DNA of 64,000 nucleotides from Snuella lapsa (GTDB lineage Bacteria; Bacteroidota; Bacteroidia; Flavobacteriales; Flavobacteriaceae), in assembly GCF_039539345.1 (NCBI RefSeq), contig NZ_BAABCY010000086.1, positions 115,164 through 179,163 on the forward strand, given 5' to 3'. The notes beneath the pieces are model-generated. The model did no database searches. It was not told where the DNA came from and saw only the letters and a program-made list of their open reading frames with translations. A program made the translations under genes and the position numbers. This document shows, one piece after another, positions 17,007 to 25,978 of this stretch; positions within the stretch are counted from its first letter, which is position 1; each line of letters opens with the position of its first letter.

Positions 17007-17567
17007 ATGCGTAACGAAGAATTTTTCTCAAAAGAACTGGTAATAGAAAACGATCTGGTGCTTTTACGACCATTAAGACCATCGGACATTGATACGATAG
17101 AAACAATCAGTTTTTCAAAAGAACTTGGTGAGTTCGGTGCTAGGGTAAAAACTAACAACGACTTATTGGAATATTTTGACTATTGTTTATCCGCAAGGGC
17201 AAACAAAGTATTATACCCTTTTATCATTTTAAAAAAAGATGATGGAAAGGCAGTTGGCATAACCATGTTTGGTAATATCGATTTTTATAATAAAAGACTG
17301 GAAATTGGGTGGACTTGGGTTGCCGAAAAATTCCAAGGAACCGGAATTAATGGGATTTGTAAAAGGCTTCTTTTGGATTATTGTTTTAATCAATTGCCAT
17401 TAAGAAGAGTAGAATTTAAAGTTGATATTAAAAATATTAAATCTCAAAAAGCAATTGAAAAACTTGGAGCTATTAAAGAAGGATTGCTTAGAAACTATAG
17501 CATTCAATCTTATGGAGAAAGTACAGGAACCTATGTCTATAGTATCTTGAACGAGGAGTGGAATTAA
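17007..17567 (+). CDS. GNAT family N-acetyltransferase (RimJ/RimL-like)
   Basis: 186 residues. LVLLRPLRPSDID at the start, the acetyl-CoA loop region around WVAEKFQGTGINGICKRLL (Q/R-x-x-G-x-G/A pattern), and VEFKVDIKNIKSQKAIEKLGAIKEGLLR near the end place it with RimJ/RimL-type protein or small-molecule acetyltransferases. The specific acceptor cannot be read. Monocistronic; 111 bp separate it from the PhzF gene. Confidence 0.85.
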   Translation: MRNEEFFSKELVIENDLVLLRPLRPSDIDTIETISFSKELGEFGARVKTNNDLLEYFDYCLSARANKVLYPFIILKKDDGKAVGITMFGNIDFYNKRLEIGWTWVAEKFQGTGINGICKRLLLDYCFNQLPLRRVEFKVDIKNIKSQKAIEKLGAIKEGLLRNYSIQSYGESTGTYVYSILNEEWN

Positions 17568-17641
17568 ACGCCTGTAATGATTGCAAATTGCTATGCATCA
17601 TAACACGCTACCAAAGGAGTGAAACTAAAAACAATACTATA

Positions 17642-17932
17642 ATGTTCATTATAAACTTAACCTACAAGACGGAATTGGATTGTGTTGACCAATTTTTAAA
17701 TGACCATATTGAATTTCTGAATGCACAATATGAATTGGGGCACTTCCTTGCCTCTGGACGAAAAATTCCAAGAACTGGAGGAGTAATATTATCCAATGTT
17801 AAAAACAAATCAGAATTGGAAAAAATTATAAAAAGAGACCCTTTTAAAATAAATGAACTGGCAGATTACGAGTTAATAGAATTTGTTCCGAGTAAAACTA
17901 GTGAAGAGCTAAAATTTTTAATTGAAGAATAA
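17642..17932 (+). CDS. YciI family protein
   Basis: 96 residues from the ATG at 17642 (MFIINLTYKT); a longer frame from 17558 overlaps the preceding gene and has no conserved content. Family traits: a ferredoxin-like dimeric alpha/beta barrel with D-H in FLNDHIEFLNAQYELGHFLASGRK, and a DPF motif (KRDPFKINELADYELIEF). The His-Asp pair in this family is thought to be catalytic, but reactions are largely unknown. Confidence 0.85.
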   Translation: MFIINLTYKTELDCVDQFLNDHIEFLNAQYELGHFLASGRKIPRTGGVILSNVKNKSELEKIIKRDPFKINELADYELIEFVPSKTSEELKFLIEE

Positions 17933-18034
17933 GTATGGACACACAATCATGTATCTCAATTATATTTGACAATAAAACACTTTATCAGGAACACTAACCA
18001 ATGATTTTTGAAATTTTAAGCTATAAATCGAACT

Positions 18035-18328
18035 ATGAAATGTAAAGAAGTGGCTGTGTTCAAATTTAAAGAAGACTGCTTGGATGGTGCTATCGAATTG
18101 AATAAAAACTTAATGACTGAAATGCAAAACGCCAGTAATAAGTCATTGTTGAGTTTTGAAGTTTATCAATCTCCCAAAGACCCAACGGTATTTACTTGGT
18201 TAATCGATTGGATCGATGTCAAATCGGCAAAAGAAACGACAGATAAGTGGATGTCTTTTCCTAGTAGTTCGAAATTTTCGTCAAGTGTGGAGCAAGATAT
18301 ATTCTATGACTTTTTGGAAAAGAAATAA
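18035..18328 (+). CDS. Small ABM-like (antibiotic biosynthesis monooxygenase fold) protein
   Basis: 97 residues. The pattern VAVFKFKEDCLDGAIELNKNLMTEMQNA...LLSFEVYQSPKDPTVFTWLIDW...KWMSFPSSSKF resembles the dimeric alpha-beta barrel of ABM/quinol monooxygenase-type proteins. No cofactor motif exists in this fold, so the activity cannot be predicted. It is a single gene between YciI and a phosphoesterase. Confidence 0.6.
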   Translation: MKCKEVAVFKFKEDCLDGAIELNKNLMTEMQNASNKSLLSFEVYQSPKDPTVFTWLIDWIDVKSAKETTDKWMSFPSSSKFSSSVEQDIFYDFLEKK

Positions 18329-18464
18329 GATGTAAGCTTCACTTAAAAGTTTACTGTTTAAAGAACTCAATAGAGGAGAACGCCAATAATTCTTCTATTT
18401 TTATAACGACGATAAGTATCAAAAAAATTGTTATCTAACAAAAAGAGGTTTAAAACAGTACATT

Positions 18465-19490
18465 ATGAAACGTCGATCATTTTTTAAAGAAGTTACTACG
18501 GGTTTAGTGGGACTAGGACTCACAACACGTTCTTTTGCTTATACAACTAAAAGTAAAACTAAAGAACCATTTAAAGTATGTGCAACCATAGATCAGGAAA
18601 AAGTGTTTTTCTATGCACAGGTAATTAATACACCTATAAAGGTCGTTCACATAGCCGATACACATTTATTTAAAGATGACGAAAGAGGGAAGCCTTACCA
18701 GGCCTATAGCCATAGAATGGCAAAAGCCTATAACCAGACAACACATTTTAAAACAGGGATAAAAACAAATCCAGAAGAAGCCTTCGAACAAGCGCTTGCA
18801 TTTGCAAAAGAGGTTCAGGCAGATGTGATTACATTGGTTGGGGATATTTTTAGTTTTCCATCAGAAGCAGCCATAGAGTGGGTGACATCAAAGTTAAAGG
18901 AAACGGGTATTCCTTACATTTATACCGCTGGAAATCATGATTGGCATTATGAAGGCATGGAGGGGTCACTGGAATCGTTACGCAATACGTGGATTAATAA
19001 GCGATTGCTTCCCCTGTATCAAGGTTATAATCCATTAATGGCCGCTTACGATATTAAAGGCATCCGATTTTTAGCAATTGACAACTCTACCTATCAAATT
19101 AATAAGGAGCAATTAGCCTTTTTTAAAAAACATGCCGCTAGTGGTATGCCTTTAATTTTGTTGGTTCATATTCCAATGTATGCGCCAGGTAAAAATGTTA
19201 GTTTTGGTTGTGGAAATCCAAATTGGGGTGCAAGCACAGACCAAAATTTTGAGTTGGAAAGGCGCCCCAAATGGCCTGAAAGCGGCCATACAAAAACCAC
19301 GCTTAACTTTCACAAAAGTGTTTTTAATACACCAAACTTATTAGGTGTTTTTTCAGGCCATATACATCGAAATTCTATTGAAATGATTAAAGGAAAACCC
19401 CAAATAGTATCAGATGACAATGCTAGTGGAGGTTATTTAGATATCAGCTTTTTACCTATGGAAGACAAGGATAAAAAACTAATTTTATAG
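18465..19490 (+). CDS. Tat-exported metallophosphoesterase
   Basis: 341 residues. The twin-arginine signal MKRRSFFKE followed by a hydrophobic stretch ending around SFAYT indicates Tat export. The calcineurin-like metal sites are all visible: DTHLF, GDIF, GNHDWH, HIPM and GHIHRN. Such enzymes hydrolyse phosphomonoesters or diesters in the periplasm with two metal ions. The C-terminus (DKDKKLIL) is short. No neighbouring gene indicates its substrate. Confidence 0.9.
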   Translation: MKRRSFFKEVTTGLVGLGLTTRSFAYTTKSKTKEPFKVCATIDQEKVFFYAQVINTPIKVVHIADTHLFKDDERGKPYQAYSHRMAKAYNQTTHFKTGIKTNPEEAFEQALAFAKEVQADVITLVGDIFSFPSEAAIEWVTSKLKETGIPYIYTAGNHDWHYEGMEGSLESLRNTWINKRLLPLYQGYNPLMAAYDIKGIRFLAIDNSTYQINKEQLAFFKKHAASGMPLILLVHIPMYAPGKNVSFGCGNPNWGASTDQNFELERRPKWPESGHTKTTLNFHKSVFNTPNLLGVFSGHIHRNSIEMIKGKPQIVSDDNASGGYLDISFLPMEDKDKKLIL

Positions 19491-19818
19491 CGTTCAGAAC
19501 TAGGTTTCTATATTTTCAGCAGATTTCTTCATTTCAATTTGTACTCTTTAATAAACTCCTGTCGTTTTGAATGAATTTTACGATTGTATCGAGTAAACTA
19601 CTTTGGTACAAGTACGTGAGGCATTTTTATTGAATTAGTTTTGATTTCGACTGGCTCAATCTAACAAAAATCATTCGAATCACATTTAAACCAGTTTGGT
19701 TCAATAAGCACTACGGGTTTTAATATCACACATTTAATTGTTTTTTCTTACATTTGTTAATGAATATTCTTTTGTAATTAGAATATTTTCTTAAACTAAC
19801 CATGTTATCCAGTCTATT
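19491..19818. other. 328-bp non-coding leader region
   Basis: No ORF supported. The right end contains a probable -7 box (TACATTTG, 19749-19756) and a leader hairpin, AATATTCT (19763-19770) with AGAATATT (19780-19787). Confidence 0.6.
19749..19756 (+). promoter_or_regulatory. Probable -7 box (TACATTTG)
   Basis: Exact TAnnTTTG match 62 bp upstream of the ATG at 19819. Immediately downstream, at the expected start of transcription, lies an 8-bp inverted repeat with a 9-nt loop (19763-19787). Confidence 0.5.
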
Positions 19819-22050
19819 ATGAAATATTTATTAAGTGCATGCTTAATGGTTTCTTTATCGTTTTACGGCCAAAATCCTAAGACAAAAACCATTTTAGGAG
19901 ATGAGTATGCAGTCAACTACAAAAAGGAAAGCAATGAATTTGAAATTTGTAAAAAAATGGATAGCGCGTCCGAGTGTTACAAATGGATTATAGAAAATGA
20001 AGATGAATTTAGTTTTATGAAAGCGCTTGACAGTGTTACCGAAAAAGCAATAGAAACCTATAAGTTTAATTTTTTTAGCGAAGAAAAAAAGTTATCGGAA
20101 CTGTCTGCTTACGATTATTCCAATATAAAAATTATAAGCAGCCCAGAGGCTTTCAATGAACTAGGGGACAATATAAAGTTAGAAATAGACAAAGCCCCAA
20201 CAAGTGGGTTTCCTAAATTCACGATAAAGAAAAAAGATAATGATAATTATGTTGTTACTTCAAACAAAGACAGTATAGGTAATCTTACTAAAGAAACTGG
20301 TGATTATAAAAAAGCAATTAACTCCATGTTAATTAGCTACTTAAATACAAATAAAGCTACGCTAGGAGAAACAATTACCGCAAATGTTAAAACAGATTTT
20401 ATGGAACTGTTAAAAGAATTATACAACACCTCCATTGTTAAAACAGGGAATTACGTGTATTTAACAACTAAAGAGCTAACAGACACTAATTCTACAAAGA
20501 ATCTCCATAACTTTCATTATCTCATTAAGAATAAAAACATATACGTTAGAATATGTGACGTTAAAGATGAAAAAGAATGTGATGTCTATGGACCTTACAA
20601 TTTGTCAGTACCAGAAAATGAATTCATCTACAGTATAATAAACCAGCATGGCAAATTTAAGGATGGAGATACAGATAACCAAGAAGCAATTAGTAAGGTC
20701 TATCACAAGCTCGTTATTAAAAAACAGGATGCGCAAACATCTGCTTTAAAAAAGGAAATGAATGATTCCATTACCAACATTTTCGAAAAAATAGAAAATG
20801 CCAAAAACACCTTTAGTGGTCAGATTGTTATTAATAAAAGAGCCAAGCTTTATCATAAGAAATTAATAAAAAGAAGAGCGTTATGGAAAGACAAGTACAG
20901 TGACCTAGAAACTCATCCAGAAACAGAGTTAATAGTAGATAGCGTAAATATTAGATTTTTTAATAACAGGGCTGATAACATTACCATTGTAGGGCGATTG
21001 AGTAACGATAAAAAGAATACAAAGGTATTTACTAATAGGATGTATAGTTTGCCTTTAAGGGAGTTTAACAATCGCTCTCAGACCTATACCCTAACCGATA
21101 AAGAAGGTAATCAGTATACTTATTATTACGATGATATTTTGGATTACCTCCCATATAAAAAGTTTAACTATGCTGTAAAGAATGCTGAAATTAAAATAGG
21201 GGACAAGGACAGTGTTAGGGTAATAGAACGCAAAATAGGCGATTACTTTACAGGAATATTCTTTTCAGACTTTCTAGGCTTAAACAGTAACAACAATAAC
21301 AATTTGATCATAGCCGAAGGACGCATTCGCATTCCCTGGAACTTAAGGAATATTAGGCGGTGGACTTGGGTTGACAATATCACGGCTTATGCATCGGTCA
21401 ATCTGTTTAGTGGCTTTGAAAACAGTTCCCGTAAAGTTGAGCTTGATGATATGCTAGACACTGAGGAAAGTTCAGGAACTAATAGTCAAAAGTTTAAAAC
21501 TGATAATTTTAATTTGTTGGTAAATAACAATATAGATGCTGGTATATTAGTAACTCCTTTAACCTATGAATGGAAAGGTGCCTCAACCTTTATCCATTTG
21601 CGCTATGGCTTACGCTTTATAAGAACTGGTATAGAATACAATTTAAAAACCCAAGACACCATTTCGGTCAACAATACACCTACAGTACAGGAAACTCTTA
21701 AAGAACGCAAGGGATTTCAAGTGTTTTCTGTTGGACAGGAAGCCGAAATTAATTTTGAGATTAGGCCACAATCCAGTGTGGGAGCCGATGTTACCTTTGG
21801 TCTAAACTGGTTTAGGGCCAATGGCACCAATAAAAATGATCTTGGTTTTTATACAACCAACAATGCTCCTAACCTAAAACTTATGGCCAATATTTACGCA
21901 TTGACCAATTCCGAGAAAAGCAATTCAGGGGTCTATTTTAGGTTTGGAGGTCATTACAACCTGGGAAGCTATAAAGTGTTCCCACAAATGATGGTTGGCT
22001 ATGCCACTAACTTAAGTTCGTTTGTGAATAAACTCAAAAAAGAAAACTAA
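19819..22050 (+). CDS. Secreted protein with probable C-terminal outer-membrane beta-barrel
   Basis: 743 residues. A signal peptide (MKYLLSACLMVSLSFYGQ) precedes an N-terminal helical/mixed region (to about 350). The C-terminal third has alternating amphipathic strands with many aromatic residues (WTWVDNITAYASVNLFSGF, FIHLRYGLRFIRTGIEYNL, FRFGGHYNLGSYKVFPQMMVGYATN), as in outer-membrane barrels. Family not recognised. The gene for an amidohydrolase-like membrane protein starts only 17 bp after its stop, so the two almost certainly form an operon. Confidence 0.75.
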   Translation: MKYLLSACLMVSLSFYGQNPKTKTILGDEYAVNYKKESNEFEICKKMDSASECYKWIIENEDEFSFMKALDSVTEKAIETYKFNFFSEEKKLSELSAYDYSNIKIISSPEAFNELGDNIKLEIDKAPTSGFPKFTIKKKDNDNYVVTSNKDSIGNLTKETGDYKKAINSMLISYLNTNKATLGETITANVKTDFMELLKELYNTSIVKTGNYVYLTTKELTDTNSTKNLHNFHYLIKNKNIYVRICDVKDEKECDVYGPYNLSVPENEFIYSIINQHGKFKDGDTDNQEAISKVYHKLVIKKQDAQTSALKKEMNDSITNIFEKIENAKNTFSGQIVINKRAKLYHKKLIKRRALWKDKYSDLETHPETELIVDSVNIRFFNNRADNITIVGRLSNDKKNTKVFTNRMYSLPLREFNNRSQTYTLTDKEGNQYTYYYDDILDYLPYKKFNYAVKNAEIKIGDKDSVRVIERKIGDYFTGIFFSDFLGLNSNNNNNLIIAEGRIRIPWNLRNIRRWTWVDNITAYASVNLFSGFENSSRKVELDDMLDTEESSGTNSQKFKTDNFNLLVNNNIDAGILVTPLTYEWKGASTFIHLRYGLRFIRTGIEYNLKTQDTISVNNTPTVQETLKERKGFQVFSVGQEAEINFEIRPQSSVGADVTFGLNWFRANGTNKNDLGFYTTNNAPNLKLMANIYALTNSEKSNSGVYFRFGGHYNLGSYKVFPQMMVGYATNLSSFVNKLKKEN

Positions 22051-22066
22051 CTTTAAAAACAAGGCT

Positions 22067-23944
22067 ATGGCACAACCTAAAAAACCACCGATTATCAATT
22101 GTCACACCCATGTGTTTACAGGGGATTATGTGCCGCCATTTTTAGCAAAGACTTATCTGCCCGAGCCTTTATACCGATTATTGTCTTTACGCTTCGTTAT
22201 AAGACTATTGCGGTGGTATTTCGATAAAGTTAAACCGATATTTTACAAGAACAATTACAAACAATGGAAACGTTTTTGGTACAAATGTGAAATGTTTTTT
22301 AAACGACGCTATCTTCTCTCCACTCTAAAGTTTCTAATCGAAACTTACTTAATTGTTGCTATATGTTTTTATATAGGTCTATGGCTATTTGACACAGAGA
22401 ACCCCTGCATTTATCACGGCTTTAAGGCTTCAATAGTAAAAGCTTTAATTTTTATTAAAGACACTGGATTCATACTTGTTGTTGAGAGCATATACTACAA
22501 GATTATATTCTTTGTACTAATACTTATATTTTTTAAGTCTGTACGCAATGCGTTCTTCGCTATTTTAAGGTTATTTAAAGTGCTACCTGGCAAACAGTTT
22601 TCACATTTGTTTGAGCGCTATGTGCAAATCGGTTTGTTTTCAAAATATAGGGAACAAAAGGGTATTTACGATAAACTAAAAAAACAGTACCCCACAGATT
22701 CACACTTTGTAGGTTTACCAATGGACATGGAATTTATGAAAGCTGGAAATATTAAAAAGGTTTACGATTCCGATTCAAAGAAAATCATTAAAATACCCAA
22801 AGGTGAAAAGAACGATGATTTATTTGCCATTAAGCACCAAATGGAGGGGCTCTTAAAAATAAAAAAACGTACAGAAGATAAAGATCGATTCCATCCCTTT
22901 GTTTTTGCAGACCCCAGACGCATGCCTAATCCCAAATATTTCGATTATACCGTAGGTGACAATGGAGAAGTAAAACTTGTAAAGGGCTGTTTAATGCAAA
23001 CCTATTTGGAAGTGCATAAGTTTGCTGGCATCAAAATATACCCTGCCTTGGGCTATTATCCTTTTAACGAAACGTTATTGCCATTATGGAAATACTGTAT
23101 CCAAAAAGAGTTACCCGTTATGACACACTGTATACAGGGCACTATTTTCTACAGGGGCAAAAAGAAAAAAGCGTGGGACACCCACCCAATCTTTACGGAA
23201 GGGAAAGTAGATAAAACCAAACGCGCAACAGTTGAAATAGACAAGAAGATAGATTTTGATATCAATGCCTATTACATCCAAGAGGAGGATAAATCTTTAC
23301 ATTTAAACGAAGTTAAGAATATTAACTTTTGCAATAACTTCACTAATCCTTTAAACTATTTGTGCCTATTAGAAGAAGACCTTTTAGTTAAAATCATAGA
23401 CAAATCCAAAGACACTAGAATAAAACATATCTTTTACGATGCTAAAGGTAATTTTAGAGGCGGATTAAGGGACTTAAAAATTTGCTTTGCCCATTTTGGA
23501 GGTGATGACCAATGGAACCGTTTTTTAGAAAGTGACCGGGATAATTATACCACGCAAATGATTCTACAGCCAGAAAAAGGGATTGATTTTTTTAATAATG
23601 CAAATGGCAAACCAAGCCTTGGCAAGCTCGCCTTTATTTGGAAATATGTAGATTGGTATACTATTATTTGCAGTATAATGCTGCAATACAATAATGTTTA
23701 CGCCGATATAAGTTACATATTGCATAACAAAAACATCCTGGCCTTACTCAAACACACTTTAACCTATAAAAAGCTAAAGAAGAAAATATTGTATGGCTCC
23801 GATTTCTACGTGGTTAGAAACCATAAAAGTGACAAGGCCATCTTGGCAGATATGCGAGCAGGCTTAACAGAGGAAGAATTCGACCAAATAGCCCGTTATA
23901 ATCCTCGTAAATATTTAAACTTGGGAGATTTTGTTCCTAACTAA
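22067..23944 (+). CDS. Amidohydrolase-superfamily protein with embedded membrane segments
   Basis: 625 residues. Metal-ligand pattern of the amidohydrolase TIM barrel: HTH at residues 13-15, His354 in MTHCIQ, His476 in FAHFGG, and Asp579 in YGSDFY. Between the HTH and the rest, about 75-160, are two hydrophobic helices (FLIETYLIVAICFYIGLWLF and FFVLILIFFKSV), so the enzyme domain is probably held at a membrane. The KIYPALGYYPFN stretch recalls TatD/PHP-type metal hydrolases. Substrate unknown. Partnered with the secreted barrel protein encoded 17 bp upstream. Confidence 0.75.
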   Translation: MAQPKKPPIINCHTHVFTGDYVPPFLAKTYLPEPLYRLLSLRFVIRLLRWYFDKVKPIFYKNNYKQWKRFWYKCEMFFKRRYLLSTLKFLIETYLIVAICFYIGLWLFDTENPCIYHGFKASIVKALIFIKDTGFILVVESIYYKIIFFVLILIFFKSVRNAFFAILRLFKVLPGKQFSHLFERYVQIGLFSKYREQKGIYDKLKKQYPTDSHFVGLPMDMEFMKAGNIKKVYDSDSKKIIKIPKGEKNDDLFAIKHQMEGLLKIKKRTEDKDRFHPFVFADPRRMPNPKYFDYTVGDNGEVKLVKGCLMQTYLEVHKFAGIKIYPALGYYPFNETLLPLWKYCIQKELPVMTHCIQGTIFYRGKKKKAWDTHPIFTEGKVDKTKRATVEIDKKIDFDINAYYIQEEDKSLHLNEVKNINFCNNFTNPLNYLCLLEEDLLVKIIDKSKDTRIKHIFYDAKGNFRGGLRDLKICFAHFGGDDQWNRFLESDRDNYTTQMILQPEKGIDFFNNANGKPSLGKLAFIWKYVDWYTIICSIMLQYNNVYADISYILHNKNILALLKHTLTYKKLKKKILYGSDFYVVRNHKSDKAILADMRAGLTEEEFDQIARYNPRKYLNLGDFVPN

Positions 23945-23972
23945 GACTATTTTTAAAACATAATCTAATAAA

Positions 23973-24140
23973 CATAATTATGATTATGATAGTCAAGAAA
24001 GTATAGATAGCACTAATGATGAATCTACCAACGAGGAAAGTGATTTACTAGAGAAATTCGATTCTGATTATATGGAATTAGGCCATGAAAGCCTAGCTGA
24101 TATGAATATAAAAAAATGTAAATGTATAATTGGAAGATAG
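23973..24140 (+). pseudogene. Possible gene remnant, acidic C-terminal piece
   Basis: An open frame of 55 codons reads HNYDYDSQESIDSTNDEST... and ends KCKCIIGR before TAG. It has a stop four codons upstream and no ATG near its start, yet its acidic, serine-rich composition and codon use look protein-like. It may be the end of a decayed gene, or chance. Weakly supported. Confidence 0.25.
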
Positions 24141-24208
24141 TTCTTTGAAAACCTTCTAAAACAACTATTACCCAACCCAATAATTCTACAAAAACATAAG
24201 ATCAAAGT

Positions 24209-24236
24209 GCCCATTTTAAGGGCGTTTGTTATTTTT
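24209..24236 (+). terminator. Probable terminator after the amidohydrolase region
   Basis: GCCC (24209-24212), ATTTTAA loop, GGGC (24220-24223), then GTTTGTTATTTTT. Confidence 0.5.
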
Positions 24237-24244
24237 GAATACTA

Positions 24245-24291
24245 CTGTAATCTAAACCAAATACTATCTATGGTTGTAAAACAGATTACAG
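24245..24291. repeat. Inverted repeat CTGTAATCT / AGATTACAG
   Basis: Perfect 9-bp arms at 24245-24253 and 24283-24291, extended inward by AACCA (24255-24259) and TGGTT (24271-24275). It lies 54 bp upstream of the 170-aa gene; could be an operator or an RNA hairpin. Confidence 0.45.
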
Positions 24292-24345
24292 GCACCATGC
24301 TGTAACATCAAATAACATGAAGCGACTTATAAATAAAAGTTTGTT

Positions 24346-24858
24346 ATGGCTGGCTATATGGGATTTGGAATGCAATATTGGTTATATAAAAAACGACCAA
24401 GAAAGACTTTTGCCAAAAGAAAAAGGATTCAATCATTTTCTTCTCTTGACAAGTATTCTAGGGCTTTTAAAGTTAGACCCCATATAAAAGAAAATGAACC
24501 ATTAGTTGGAGCAATAAGTTTATTATTGGCTATGGTATTATTATTTTTTGCAACATTTTGTAGCGGACAATTTGTAGACTATTCAAAAGCACATTACGAC
24601 AAACAAGCAAAAAGTATGGGTTTGGCAAATGACAAAGCATTTAACTTTTTAATAAATTCAGGAAAAAGTAGGTTGTTGTCTAACGATATCAGCGGAGCTT
24701 ATTCAGAGTTTAATCTGGCTTACAAATTAAAACCAGATAGCTATGAATTACATGAGTTGTTGGTTGAGACCTTAAGCATTCTCTGTGCTAAAAATATTGC
24801 CTACTGCGTTAAAATGGATCATTATTTAAAAACCATGCCTAACGGTTGTTTGCCCTGA
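24346..24858 (+). CDS. Membrane-anchored protein with short TPR-like tail
   Basis: 170 residues. A very basic N-terminal part (KKRPRKTFAKRKR) is followed by a single transmembrane helix at about 51-72 (LVGAISLLLAMVLLFFATFCSG), then a helical region whose GAYSEFNLAYKLKPDSYELHELLVETL resembles a tetratricopeptide repeat pair. No function known. Its 3' end overlaps the convergent arginase-family gene by 20 bp. Confidence 0.65.
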   Translation: MAGYMGFGMQYWLYKKRPRKTFAKRKRIQSFSSLDKYSRAFKVRPHIKENEPLVGAISLLLAMVLLFFATFCSGQFVDYSKAHYDKQAKSMGLANDKAFNFLINSGKSRLLSNDISGAYSEFNLAYKLKPDSYELHELLVETLSILCAKNIAYCVKMDHYLKTMPNGCLP

Positions 24859-25858
24859 TAAAATCAGTAATTAAATAAGTGATTAGCTTACCAACCTGAG
24901 TGGCTGTTCTTTTGGTTGGAGCTGCCTCACAAATATGTAAATAACTGGCATTGGCATGTGATGCAAAATATGAGACAAATGCTCTGGCCTGATTAGCCGT
25001 AAAACCGCTTGGTGTCATGGCACTACTAGGTATGTTTTCAATAGCGTCACAGTCTATTTCAATACCATATGGTTCTTCTTCTATATGTTTTAGGGCACTT
25101 TTTAATGCATCTTTATAATGAACGTCGTGCCGTATTTTTAAAGCCTCAAACGTATTGTAATCGATAGCCTTTAATTTTTTGATGGTCTTAAAAAGCGTAT
25201 CAGAAGTGTAATTTTCATGCAAGCCAAACACAAAATAGTTTTTTAAAAAGCCTTCAGCAAAAGCATATGAAAAACCATTACCACTATGCCTGCCTTCTTC
25301 TGCTCTAAAATCGGAATGCGCATCGAAGTTAATTGCGTTAATGGGTTTATTAAGAGCAAGACTCATGCCTTTTATATTGCCATAGGCATTATTGTGGCCG
25401 CCTCCAACGACAATGGGCACTTTCCCTGCCAGAACAATTTGGTGAATGCAATGGGTTACATGTGTATCTATTATTTCGACCAATTTTCTAGCCTTTGTTA
25501 AACTTTTTTTCTTGGATTGATCCCAATTTGATATTTCCATTAGCTCTTTAGAAAAATCCAAATGTCCTAATATAAGTACTTTTTTAGCCTTGGTTAAAGC
25601 ATTACTTTGTATATTTAAAAGTGCATTTAAAGTGGCATCCCAAGCATTTCGCGCCCCTGTTTTTCCTTGGTTGGCATAAACACCAATGTCCTCTGGCACA
25701 CCAATAATAACATAGGTAACATCCAAACTTATAAGTTGTTCGTATATATTTGAAATGCTGGTAAGCACTTGAACATGTTCACCGAATTTGGATTCACCAG
25801 AGCGTTTGTTTAATAATTTATTTCGTGTAATATTGTTAAATAAAACTAGTTTATCCAT
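24839..25858 (-). CDS. hutG: Formimidoylglutamase / arginase-family ureohydrolase
   Basis: 339 residues. Ureohydrolase motifs: VVGGGHNNAYG, NFDAHSDFR (metal-binding D-x-H-x-D) and EIDCDAIE in place of the canonical D-x-D-x-x-D. Family members cleave guanidino or formimino groups with two Mn ions. Overall layout (GVPEDIGVYANQGKTGARNAW) resembles the flavobacterial formimidoylglutamase of histidine degradation, but no other hut gene is in the window, so the exact substrate is uncertain. Confidence 0.8.
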   Translation of the reverse strand: MDKLVLFNNITRNKLLNKRSGESKFGEHVQVLTSISNIYEQLISLDVTYVIIGVPEDIGVYANQGKTGARNAWDATLNALLNIQSNALTKAKKVLILGHLDFSKELMEISNWDQSKKKSLTKARKLVEIIDTHVTHCIHQIVLAGKVPIVVGGGHNNAYGNIKGMSLALNKPINAINFDAHSDFRAEEGRHSGNGFSYAFAEGFLKNYFVFGLHENYTSDTLFKTIKKLKAIDYNTFEALKIRHDVHYKDALKSALKHIEEEPYGIEIDCDAIENIPSSAMTPSGFTANQARAFVSYFASHANASYLHICEAAPTKRTATQVGKLITYLITDFIRANNR

Positions 25859-25978
25859 TGCCTTAGTAAATAATTTGAGATTAAAAATACATCATTATTT
25901 ATTTTGAGCATTATAAAAAGTAAAGTATTAAAGTTTAGAAGAAATTTAATTTTTTAAGTACGTTAAAAACAAGTGATT

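Larger units (their letters stand above)
23945..24345. other. 401-bp region with a start-less ORF remnant and hairpins
   Basis: Holds a 55-codon open frame without ATG (23973-24140), a terminator-like GCCC/GGGC hairpin (24209-24223) with T-rich flank, and a 9-bp inverted repeat (24245-24291). Confidence 0.6.
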
